A stretch of DNA of 7,726 nt from Methylotenera_A sp031429035 (GTDB lineage: Bacteria; Pseudomonadota; Gammaproteobacteria; Burkholderiales; Methylophilaceae), in NCBI GenBank assembly GCA_031429035.1, contig JANOYU010000004.1, positions 1 to 7,726 on the forward strand, read 5' to 3'. A model generated the notes under the pieces. That model ran no database searches and was not told the DNA's origin. It worked only from the letters and a program-made list of their open reading frames with translations. This document shows, piece by piece, positions 1 through 5,700 of the stretch (position 1 is the first letter of the stretch; every line of letters begins with the position of its first letter). Made by a program: the position numbers and the translations under genes.

Positions 1-181
1 AACCAAAATTAGCAATTACGCGAAACAAATCCCTAACCAAACGGCAGAAGCACACCCAGAAACAGGGCAGATGATGATTATTAATCCATTAGCGGGTGTT
101 TCGTTTGATAGTTTGTTTAGTACGCATCCAAAGACAGAGGAGAGAGTGGCGAGATTGATGGCGATGGCGAGTCAATTTTAG
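1..181 (+). CDS. htpX: HtpX-type M48 zinc metalloprotease, C-terminal fragment
   Basis: The window opens inside this gene; complete codons start at position 2 and the TAG stop is at 179-181, giving the last 59 residues. The visible motif MMIINPLAG, then LFSTHPKTEERVARLMAMA, is the conserved C-terminus of HtpX, where the STHP and ERV(A/I)RL stretches close the M48 peptidase domain. HtpX is an inner-membrane, zinc-dependent protease that degrades damaged or misassembled membrane proteins together with FtsH (family knowledge). The zinc-binding HExxH motif and the membrane helices lie upstream of the window, so activity cannot be judged here. In betaproteobacteria as I know them, htpX often sits close upstream of rsmB. 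Here about 1.25 kb of unrelated DNA separates them. The assignment is based on a short but very characteristic tail. Confidence 0.88.
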   Translation, partial: TKISNYAKQIPNQTAEAHPETGQMMIINPLAGVSFDSLFSTHPKTEERVARLMAMASQF

Positions 182-202
182 CTTTGATAAATATACTTTC
201 GA

Positions 203-559
203 ATGACATACATTCCATTTAATCAAGGTATTGCATATTTAATAGCTTTTCTTACTTGGGTGGTGCCAGTTTCTATCTTTGTAGATAACCCAGATATTTT
301 TGGTAGTTCTGCCTCATTGATATTATTTTTAATTGCTGTTGTTGGTGGCCTTACCAGCTTTGTTATTTGGGTTGATGATACTGATTTTAATTTAATTGCA
401 GCAATATCTGGTTTAGTGGCTGGTGTTTGCGCAGGTGCAGCAATTGTTTACTTTATTGATACTTTTGCTAATTATGATAGGGTTTATAGCATCTTGTTAC
501 TGGCAATTAGCATTATTCCTGGGCTCGCTTTGTTTTGTATCTTAAAGCGCTATAAATAA
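203..559 (+). CDS. Small four-helix integral membrane protein, unknown function
   Basis: I do not recognise this 118-aa protein. It is almost entirely hydrophobic, with four probable transmembrane helices at about residues 11-28, 36-58, 64-87 and 94-114. Short polar loops hold a few acidic residues (VDDTD at about 57-61, DTFANYD at about 86-92). The C-terminus is basic (KRYK), which suggests a cytoplasmic end. There are no catalytic motifs, no cysteine pairs and no obvious signal peptide apart from helix 1. The ATG at 203 lies 21 bases after the htpX stop, without a convincing ribosome binding site, so it may depend on read-through from htpX. Its wording looks more AT-rich than the kinase gene further on. 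The unbroken frame and the regular helix spacing support a real gene, but it could be a strain-specific orphan. Confidence 0.6.
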   Translation: MTYIPFNQGIAYLIAFLTWVVPVSIFVDNPDIFGSSASLILFLIAVVGGLTSFVIWVDDTDFNLIAAISGLVAGVCAGAAIVYFIDTFANYDRVYSILLLAISIIPGLALFCILKRYK

Positions 560-574
560 AAGTAGCTATTTTTT

Positions 575-586
575 CGCCTCTAGGCG
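575..586. repeat. Short hairpin at left end of the palindromic intergenic region
   Basis: A 5-bp inverted repeat, CGCCT at 575-579 and AGGCG at 582-586, directly abuts the 14-bp perfect stem that starts at 588. It follows a TTTTTT run (569-574) after the stop of the membrane protein gene. Read on the minus strand, the hairpin would be followed by an A/U-rich tract. It is best seen as the first module of a compound repeat rather than a terminator for either neighbour. Confidence 0.45.
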
Positions 587-587
587 A

Positions 588-621
588 CCCACTTTATTTT
601 GCTTGTCCAAAATAAAGTGGG
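588..621. repeat. Perfect 14-bp inverted repeat (stem-loop), 6-nt loop
   Basis: The left arm CCCACTTTATTTTG (588-601) and right arm CAAAATAAAGTGGG (608-621) are exact reverse complements around the loop CTTGTC. The motif CACTTT-(A/T-rich)-GCTTGTCCAAA-AAAGTGGG followed by AAACAAAAAGACACTCC resembles a family of palindromic intergenic repeats I know from many proteobacteria (commonly ACTTTCTTT-GCTTCGCC-AAAGAAAGT followed by AAAGAAAGGC). No U-tract follows the stem on the + strand, so it is not a classical rho-independent terminator. It could still stabilise the 3' end of the upstream transcript. Confidence 0.8.
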
Positions 622-653
622 GAAACAAAAAGACACTCCACTGCCACGTATTT

Positions 654-753
654 CCTTCGGTCTTAGCGCCGCATCTGCATGGTGACTGCGGAACTCGGAT
701 TTTCAATCCTCAAACAGTCCTCGTCACCTAGCATCTGCCGCTCAAGCCGAAGG
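654..753. repeat. Large imperfect inverted repeat (about 100 bp), part of the palindromic element
   Basis: The arms begin CCTTCGG (654-660) and end CCGAAGG (747-753). Inside them AGCG (664-667) faces CGCT (739-742), and GGTGAC (681-686) faces GTCACC (723-728). Further patchy pairing between GCGGAACT-GG and CC-AACAGTCC runs toward the apex. The same octamer GCATCTGC is present in direct orientation at 671-678 and 731-738. The whole palindrome lies between two direct copies of TGCCACGT (642-649 and 789-796). Together with the 588-621 stem this makes one compound element of about 220 bp. No credible protein is encoded here. Confidence 0.6.
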
Positions 754-832
754 CGCGGCAAGGGGATTCAAAGTCAAAACCAGATGAATGCCACGTTGCT
801 AATTTTTAGCAAATCTTTCCAACTTCTACTTC

Positions 833-936
833 GTCATTCAGAGCGTAGCGAAGAATCCAGCCAAAATAATTAATTTTTGCGCAAGCAACCGCTAAAATAA
901 AAAAACTACTGGATTCTTCGCTGCGCTCTGAATGAC
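833..936. repeat. REPIN-like inverted doublet (copies A and B of a 28-bp repeat)
   Basis: Copy A is at 833-860 (starts GTCATTCAGAGCG, ends GAAGAATCCAG). Copy B is its reverse complement at 909-936 with one mismatch (27 of 28 identical). The 48-base spacer is AT-rich and partly self-complementary (TTTTTGCG near 873-880 against CGCTAAAA near 890-897), so the full 104-base unit could fold into one long hairpin. Two REP-like units facing each other at short distance is the architecture called REPIN or BIME in enterobacteria and pseudomonads. The unit resembles the widely scattered GTCATT-GAGCG-AGCGAAGAATC repeats of many bacterial genomes, whose accidental translations contain RHSERSEES. Confidence 0.85.
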
Positions 937-946
937 GGGGTGGGTT

Positions 947-952
947 TATAAT
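947..952 (+). promoter_or_regulatory. Candidate -10 box (TATAAT) for the GIY-YIG gene
   Basis: A perfect TATAAT lies 10 bases after repeat copy B and 54 bases before the chosen ATG of the nuclease gene. At the normal distance upstream, inside copy B, I see no good -35 hexamer and no extended -10 TG. It is therefore a possible but unproven promoter. If real, the repeat edge would form the upstream part of the promoter. Confidence 0.3.
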
Positions 953-1006
953 AATTTGCATCATATTTTTACAGTTTATTTAATTTTATGTTTCGCTCAA
1001 CCTCAT

Positions 1007-1309
1007 ATGCCTAAACAGCCCGTCGTTTATATGCTTGCCAGCAAACGCAATGGTACTTTATACATTGGGGTGACTAGCAATTTGTCGCAACGCATGTATC
1101 AGCATCGTGAAGAAATAGTGGATGGTTTTAGCAAAAAATATGGCGTAAAAATGTTGGTTTATTTTGAAATGTGCGATGACATGGTGAGCGCTATTACGCG
1201 AGAGAAGACCTTAAAAGGTTTATCGAGAGTTAAGAAAATTGCCTTAATCGAATCTGTAAATCCAAATTGGGAAGATTTAACGATTAAGTTAGATTTGCTA
1301 AAACCTTAA
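1007..1309 (+). CDS. Stand-alone GIY-YIG nuclease domain protein (UPF0213/COG2827-like)
   Basis: A 100-aa single-domain GIY-YIG protein. The two motif tyrosines are in VYML (Y8) and LYIG (Y19), preceded by SKRNGT. The helix NLSQRMYQH carries the conserved arginine (R29). EKTLKG follows TRE with the expected catalytic glutamate, and NPNW near the C-terminus supplies the conserved asparagine. All catalytic-site positions of the family are thus present. The open frame extends up to an ATG at 932, but that start lies inside repeat copy B and would add 25 unrelated hydrophobic residues; MPKQPVVYM at 1007 matches the usual family N-terminus. No strong ribosome binding site is visible. GIY-YIG domains cleave DNA with a single metal ion, but the biological role of the small stand-alone group is not established. 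The gene is bracketed by inverted repeats (copies B and C), which suggests a mobile or repeat-associated cassette. Confidence 0.88.
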   Translation: MPKQPVVYMLASKRNGTLYIGVTSNLSQRMYQHREEIVDGFSKKYGVKMLVYFEMCDDMVSAITREKTLKGLSRVKKIALIESVNPNWEDLTIKLDLLKP

Positions 1310-1312
1310 AAG

Positions 1313-1340
1313 CTGGATTCTTCGCTACGCTCTGAATGAC
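1313..1340 (-). repeat. 28-bp repeat, copy C (inverted relative to copy A)
   Basis: The reverse complement of 1313-1340 is identical over all 28 bases to copy A at 833-860. It begins only three bases after the stop of the GIY-YIG gene. The match to copy A continues outward: TCTACT before copy A (825-830) is mirrored by AGTAGA after copy C (1341-1346), except for two extra bases (TC, 831-832) on the left. The segment 825-1346 is therefore bounded by long inverted repeats like the ends of a mobile element. Confidence 0.88.
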
Positions 1341-1345
1341 AGTAG

Positions 1346-1365
1346 AGGTGCTTGTTAACACACCT
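1346..1365. other. Imperfect palindrome upstream of rsmB, possible operator or hairpin
   Basis: AGGTG (1346-1350) and CACCT (1361-1365) flank the perfect 8-bp palindrome TGTTAACA (1353-1360), offset by two bases. It lies about 70 bases before the rsmB start, in the only gap that could carry that operon's promoter. I could not identify a convincing -35/-10 pair: CTGACA at 1364 and TAAAAT at 1384 are only 14 bases apart. An operator role is speculation. Confidence 0.25.
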
Positions 1366-1423
1366 GACAAGCAACATATCAAGTAAAATCTACGCAATCT
1401 AAAAAACCTTTTAAATTCAAATT

Positions 1424-1429
1424 AAAGAG
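1424..1429 (+). promoter_or_regulatory. Weak Shine-Dalgarno supporting the TTG start of rsmB
   Basis: AAAGAG stands five bases before the TTG at 1435. An in-frame TAA at 1423-1425 excludes any longer N-terminus, and no in-frame ATG occurs before the conserved NusB-like region. The TTG is therefore the best start. Confidence 0.45.
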
Positions 1430-1434
1430 CCCCT

Positions 1435-2805
1435 TTGTATATTTCTCAACAAATCGCTGCAATTGCTGTGTCAGATGTGCTTGCTGGCCGTAATCTTACG
1501 CTTGCTTTGCCCGATGCATTAAGCAGTTACCCAAATGCCACACCACAACAAAAAGGCGCAGCGGCCGATTTAAGTTACGGCACATTGCGGTTTTATGGCG
1601 AAGTAAACGCTTACTTAGAGAAATTGCTAGAAAAGCCCTTAAGTAACGCGCATATTACTGCACTTTTATTGGTGGCAATTTATCAGTTATTGCACGATAA
1701 AGCGGATGATTTTACCGTGGTGAATCAGGCTGTGAAAGCGGCGGGTGATGCCAAGCCGCGTTGGGCAAAAGGTTTGGTGAATGGCGTGTTGCGTAATTTT
1801 TTACGCCAAAAAGATGAGATTAAAGAAAAGTTAGCAGCTGACCCGAAAACCAATGAAGTAGCACTTTATTCTTACCCGCAATGGTGGATTAATATGCTTA
1901 AAACACAATATCCAGAACAAGATAATAAGCATAATACGAGCGAAAATAGCATGCCTGCAGACCAGCATCCATGCGCCTTCCAGAGCATACTAAATATAGG
2001 TAATATGCATCCGCCACTGACTTTGCGGGTGAATCGTAAAAAAATTAGTACAGAAGATTATTTGCAATTATTAGCGCGCCAAAATATTGCTGCGCAGCAT
2101 TTGGGTGCCGATGCGGTGATGCTTGAAAAACCCATTCCTGTAGAGCAAATTCCAGGTTTTTTAGATGGCATCGTTTCGGTGCAAGATTACGGCGCACAAA
2201 TGGCGGCGCATTTACTTAGCCCAGAAGAAGGCGCCCGCGTGCTTGATGCTTGCGCTGCGCCTGGTGGAAAAGCCGGGCATATTTTAGAGTTATTTGATGT
2301 TGAATTGACCGCGTTAGATAACGACGAATTACGTTTGCAGCGCGTAGAAAGCAACCTAAATCGACTTAATTTGCATGCCGATTTGCAACTGGGAGATGCG
2401 TCGACATTTACCACAGAAATACCGTTTGATTATATTTTGGCCGATGTGCCGTGTAGCGCCAGTGGCATTGTGCGCAGGCATGTCGATATTAAATGGCTGC
2501 GACGCGAACGTGATATTGCAACATTTACGCAACAACAATTGGCAATTTTGCAACAATTGTGGCAATTATTGGCAAAAGGCGGTAAATTACTCTATGTAAC
2601 GTGTTCGATTTTTAATGAAGAAAATCAACAGCAAATTGACTGGTTTTTGCAAAAAAATGCAGATGCAACTCAATTGCCACTTTTAATGACTAAGGACGTT
2701 GATAATAATATCGATACTAAACCTGTTAAAGATGCTAAAAGTGTTCAACTTATTCCAAATCTCCAACATGATGGCTTATTTTACGCGCTACTGCAAAAAA
2801 ATTAG
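1435..2805 (+). CDS. rsmB: 16S rRNA (cytosine-967, C5) methyltransferase RsmB
   Basis: A 456-aa SAM-dependent m5C methyltransferase that modifies C967 of 16S rRNA in the cytoplasm. The N-terminal NusB-like RNA-binding domain (about 1-140) shows ADLSYGTLR and DFTVVNQAVKAA. TLRVNRKK (196-203) starts the linker and PUA-like fold. The Rossmann catalytic domain shows the SAM motif VLDACAAPGGK (269-279), DVPCSASGIVRRH with the release cysteine C340, and VTCSIFNEEN with the catalytic cysteine C390 (E. coli C325 and C389). The C-terminal DGLFYALLQ is also typical. The start is TTG (see the Shine-Dalgarno entry). The protein is longer than usual, mainly because of a polar extra stretch at about 163-186 between YPEQ and HPPLTLRVN, where homologues have only a short linker. 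Its 3' end overlaps the DUF4390 gene by 38 bases, so it is the first recognisable gene of the operon. Confidence 0.95.
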   Translation: MYISQQIAAIAVSDVLAGRNLTLALPDALSSYPNATPQQKGAAADLSYGTLRFYGEVNAYLEKLLEKPLSNAHITALLLVAIYQLLHDKADDFTVVNQAVKAAGDAKPRWAKGLVNGVLRNFLRQKDEIKEKLAADPKTNEVALYSYPQWWINMLKTQYPEQDNKHNTSENSMPADQHPCAFQSILNIGNMHPPLTLRVNRKKISTEDYLQLLARQNIAAQHLGADAVMLEKPIPVEQIPGFLDGIVSVQDYGAQMAAHLLSPEEGARVLDACAAPGGKAGHILELFDVELTALDNDELRLQRVESNLNRLNLHADLQLGDASTFTTEIPFDYILADVPCSASGIVRRHVDIKWLRRERDIATFTQQQLAILQQLWQLLAKGGKLLYVTCSIFNEENQQQIDWFLQKNADATQLPLLMTKDVDNNIDTKPVKDAKSVQLIPNLQHDGLFYALLQKN

Positions 2806-3361
2806 CCTGATTTTTGCGCTAAGTTTATGTTTTAGTTCGCTAGCGTTTGCTGGCAGCAATATCGCTATTAAAAGTGCAGATTTACAGCAAGCCGATGATT
2901 ATTATCGTTTAAATGCCGATATTGAAATTGACTTTGATAAAGAAATTGAAGAGGCCATTAATAAAGGTGTGCCACTTAATTTTTTGGTAGAGTTTCAAAT
3001 TGTCAGCCCGCGTAAATATTGGTTTGACGACGAAGTGGTGACTATTACGCAAAATGTTACCTTAAGTTATCACGCGCTTACACGACAATATTTGGTTAAT
3101 CGCAATAAGCATCAACAAAGTTTTGAAACTTTAGCCGAGGCCACGCAAGCTTTGGCAACGCTTAACGATTGGAAAGTGGCCGAAAAATCATTGCTGGAAA
3201 AAAATGAAGTGTATAACGCCGCTTTATTGATACGGCTAGATCAAAGCAAATTGCCCAAGGCCATCCAGGTCGATACTATCGCCTCAGAAAAGTGGAATTT
3301 AAGCTCGCAAAAATTTGAGTGGACATTAAAAGAGCCAGCGCTTAAAGAGCCAAAATCATGA
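2768..3361 (+). CDS. Exported DUF4390 family protein
   Basis: A 197-aa protein of the DUF4390 family, which in betaproteobacteria typically lies directly before the ntrY-type kinase gene. Conserved family features are visible: GVPLNFLVEFQI, the aromatic RKYWFDDEVV, LSYHALTRQYLVN, TLAEATQAL with DWKVAEKSLL, Y-AALLIRLDQSKLPKAIQVD, and a final W-L-S-FEW. The N-terminus is a signal peptide: basic FTRYCKK, a hydrophobic core ISLIFALSLCFSSL, and a probable cleavage after AFA. The mature part should thus be periplasmic. I chose the ATG at 2768 (the next codon but none between, 2771, is also ATG). The open frame extends to 2699, but that start would place 23 extra residues ahead of the signal peptide. 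The start lies inside rsmB, suggesting translational coupling. The function is unknown. A role near the sensor part of the kinase is my inference from gene order only. Confidence 0.85.
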   Translation: MMAYFTRYCKKISLIFALSLCFSSLAFAGSNIAIKSADLQQADDYYRLNADIEIDFDKEIEEAINKGVPLNFLVEFQIVSPRKYWFDDEVVTITQNVTLSYHALTRQYLVNRNKHQQSFETLAEATQALATLNDWKVAEKSLLEKNEVYNAALLIRLDQSKLPKAIQVDTIASEKWNLSSQKFEWTLKEPALKEPKS

Positions 3362-3417
3362 ATGAATTTAAGTTATCTAACTACCCAATGATAATGGCCA
3401 AGAAATTATGTTGGTAA
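3358..3417 (+). other. 19-codon ORF in the gap before the kinase gene (possible leader)
   Basis: The ATG at 3358 overlaps the TGA of the DUF4390 gene (ATGA), and the frame runs 19 codons to TAA at 3415-3417, five bases before the kinase ATG. Such a layout could carry ribosomes to the poorly served kinase start. The peptide (MNEFKLSNYPM-) has no recognisable features, and an ORF this short is easily fortuitous. Confidence 0.2.
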
Positions 3418-3422
3418 GTTAA

Positions 3423-5687
3423 ATGCGATATATTGTATTTGTTAGCGTAGCGTTGGGCTTGGTATTGTTATATTTGCTGTCTTTAGCTAGCGCAAACACG
3501 GCCATTTCTGGCGATTATTACAAAATTTTGTTGTACCTAAATATTGCGCTGGCGGGCGTGCTTATTGTGTTAATTGGCTTTCAGTTATGGCAGTTAACCA
3601 AAAAAATTCGCAGTGGTGTCATGGGCAGCCGCCTTAATTTGCGCTTTTTGGGCGCATTCGCGTTAATGGCGATTATCCCTGGTTTAATTGTTTATTTGGT
3701 TTCGGTAAATTTTTTAACGCGCTCAATCGAGTCTTGGTTTAATGTCAAAGTAGAATCCGCGCTAGATGGCGGCTTAAGTTTGGGTCAGCGCGCGCTCGAT
3801 ATTATGTTAAAAGATGTGGAGGACAAAGCCGAAAACATCGCCACCAGCTTGGCTTTTCAGCCCTCGCGCAGCCACTTTACACTGCTAAACGATTTGCGTG
3901 AAAAATCGGGCATACAAGACGCCACACTACTCACGCCGCAAGGCCGCATTATTTCTGTTTCTAGTAGCGATCCTAATAGCTTTTTGCCAGAGTTACCGAC
4001 CATTCCACAACTGCGCCAAGCGCAACATCGCGTGTATGGAAAAATTGAACCTATCCCAAATAAAGGTTTGTACTTGCGGGTATTGGCACCTGTAAGCGTG
4101 CAAGAACTTGCCGGCGAAACACGTATTTTGCAGCTATTGCAGCCCGTGCCAAAATCGCTATCTAACACGGCAGAGGCGGTGCAAGATGTATATCGTGATT
4201 ATCAAGAGCTTTCTTACAGCCGCGATTCGATTAAAGATATTTTTAAGCTGACGCTTACTTTGGTGCTAATGCTGGCCATGTTATCTGCGCTAGCCATTGC
4301 CTTTGTGTTAAGCCGCAGGCTTACGCAGCCGCTAACTGTGCTGGCCGAGGGTACGCGCGCCATTGCCAGCGGTGATTACAGCAAAATGCTGCCCGAACAC
4401 GGCCAAGATGAGCTGGGCGTTTTGGTAAAATCGTTTAACAGTATGACCCGCCAGCTAGATGATGCCACGCAAGCGGCCGAAAGAAATCGCGCCAGGGTGG
4501 AGGCAGCGCGTGGCTACTTAGAAACTATTTTGGCGCATTTGTCGTCTGGCGTATTGGCTTTAAATGCGCAGGGCGAACTGCGTACTTATAATTTAGTAGC
4601 CAGCAATATTTTGGGTTTAAACCTTGCACCGTTTGAAAATAAACGCATTCAAACTATCAGCGAAAATCAGGTTTACTTGAACGAATTTATTCAAGTATTG
4701 CAATCACACTTTGAGCTGACCAAAACCAAAGACCAAGAAAAAAAGGAGCTGACGAAGCAGCTAGAGATTATTCGGCCGCAAGGCAAGCAGCTATTATTGA
4801 TGCGTGCTACGCGCCTACCAGAAAGCGCAGGTAATGGCTTTGTGGTAGTTTTTGATGACATTACCACAATGGCACAAGCGCAGCGCGACGCGGCTTGGGG
4901 TGAGGTGGCGCGGCGGTTGGCGCACGAAATTAAAAATCCGCTTACGCCAATACAATTATCGGCCGAGCGCTTGCAACACAAATTAAGCGCAAAATTAAAT
5001 GCAGACGATGCCAATGTGCTACAGCGTGCCACAGATACCATTGTCAACCAAGTCAGTGCCATGAAAACCATGGTGAACGAATTTAGCGAATATGCGCGTG
5101 CGCCATCGGCAAAATTAGTTAAAATTAATATTAATAAGCTTATTAAAGATGTTGCTGCTTTGTATGATAATAGTGATGCAAATAACCAAGCAAAAATTAC
5201 CTACAACTTAATGCCTAATATGCCAGAGGTGAAAGGTGATGCCACCATGTTGCGGCAAGTGCTGCATAACTTGATGCAAAACGCGCAAGATGCCTTAAAA
5301 CAGACGTCAAACCCCGAAATTTTAGTGCAAACCAGTTTTGACGAAACCACTATGAAGCTGCAAGTGAAAGATAACGGGCAGGGCTTTCCTGTTGATTTGC
5401 TGGCACACGCGTTTGAGCCTTATGTGACGACTAAAGCGCATGGTACGGGCTTAGGCTTGGCCATTGTAAAAAAAATGATAGAAGAGCATTTTGGCCATAT
5501 TAAAATAGAAAACAACGCTGCAGGCGGCGCCAGTATTACGATTGTGTTGCCAAGAGAAATGGCTGCTGAAAATCTACAAATTAAAGGCGAAACAACTAAT
5601 TATATAAAACCAGATAATCAAATAGACGCTGCTAAACAGCCGGGCAATACTAAACCAAAACCTAAAGCAGCATTAAGCAAAGCATAG
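3423..5687 (+). CDS. ntrY: NtrY-like membrane sensor histidine kinase
   Basis: A 754-aa sensor kinase, the partner of the regulator that follows. Helices at about 4-24, 34-57 and 74-97 precede an extracytoplasmic region (about 98-271), and a fourth helix spans about 272-296. The HAMP domain follows (about 297-350; LTQPL, DELGVLVKSFN), then a PAS domain (about 358-487; YLETILAHLSSGVLALN to GFVVVFDDIT). The HisKA H-box is RRLAHEIKNPLTPIQLSAERL with the phospho-accepting His501. The ATPase domain has the N box NLMQNAQDAL (N616, N620), the G1 box DNGQG (650-654), FEPYVTTK and the G2 box GTGLGL (674-679), all intact. A Lys/Pro-rich tail of about 40 residues ends the protein. A TAA directly before the ATG at 3423 fixes the start in this frame; the Shine-Dalgarno (GGTAAG at 3413) is weak. 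NtrY homologues have been linked to nitrogen metabolism and to redox or respiratory control; the signal here is unknown. Confidence 0.93.
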   Translation: MRYIVFVSVALGLVLLYLLSLASANTAISGDYYKILLYLNIALAGVLIVLIGFQLWQLTKKIRSGVMGSRLNLRFLGAFALMAIIPGLIVYLVSVNFLTRSIESWFNVKVESALDGGLSLGQRALDIMLKDVEDKAENIATSLAFQPSRSHFTLLNDLREKSGIQDATLLTPQGRIISVSSSDPNSFLPELPTIPQLRQAQHRVYGKIEPIPNKGLYLRVLAPVSVQELAGETRILQLLQPVPKSLSNTAEAVQDVYRDYQELSYSRDSIKDIFKLTLTLVLMLAMLSALAIAFVLSRRLTQPLTVLAEGTRAIASGDYSKMLPEHGQDELGVLVKSFNSMTRQLDDATQAAERNRARVEAARGYLETILAHLSSGVLALNAQGELRTYNLVASNILGLNLAPFENKRIQTISENQVYLNEFIQVLQSHFELTKTKDQEKKELTKQLEIIRPQGKQLLLMRATRLPESAGNGFVVVFDDITTMAQAQRDAAWGEVARRLAHEIKNPLTPIQLSAERLQHKLSAKLNADDANVLQRATDTIVNQVSAMKTMVNEFSEYARAPSAKLVKININKLIKDVAALYDNSDANNQAKITYNLMPNMPEVKGDATMLRQVLHNLMQNAQDALKQTSNPEILVQTSFDETTMKLQVKDNGQGFPVDLLAHAFEPYVTTKAHGTGLGLAIVKKMIEEHFGHIKIENNAAGGASITIVLPREMAAENLQIKGETTNYIKPDNQIDAAKQPGNTKPKPKAALSKA

Positions 5688-5692
5688 AAGGA
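5686..5692 (+). promoter_or_regulatory. Strong Shine-Dalgarno of the response regulator gene
   Basis: AGAAGGA begins inside the TAG stop of the kinase gene (5685-5687) and lies eight bases before the ATG at 5701. It is by far the best ribosome binding site in the window. The regulator may therefore be translated more efficiently than the kinase from the shared message, as is common for two-component pairs. Confidence 0.7.
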
Positions 5693-5700
5693 CGTAAAAT

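Noticed and set aside
588..621. Rho-independent terminator of the membrane protein gene
   Set aside because: The stem is excellent, but no U-run follows on the + strand, and the motif continues into a longer repeat, so a repeat-family origin fits better.
679..873. Open frame of 64 codons on the + strand
   Set aside because: It lies wholly within the palindromic element and repeat copy A; its end RHSERSEES is the known accidental translation of this repeat type, and its Ser/Arg-rich body has no domain-like pattern.
932..1006. Upstream extension of the GIY-YIG gene to the ATG at 932
   Set aside because: The start is inside repeat copy B, and the added 25 residues resemble no part of the family, whose normal N-terminus matches the Met at 1007.
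833..1340. CRISPR array
   Set aside because: Only three repeat copies, in opposite orientations, with spacings of 48 and 376 bases and a gene in between; no regular direct repeats or cas genes.
2187..2599. Open frames on both strands inside rsmB
   Set aside because: They are antisense or out-of-frame to a gene with intact catalytic motifs and show no family features.
2699..2767. Longer N-terminus for the DUF4390 protein
   Set aside because: It would put 23 extra residues ahead of a normal signal peptide and deepen the overlap with rsmB; the residues only mirror the rsmB reading in another frame.
3857..5071. Open frames on both strands inside the kinase gene
   Set aside because: Shadow frames of a strongly conserved coding region; Cys/Ser-rich composition typical of antisense readings, with no start signals.
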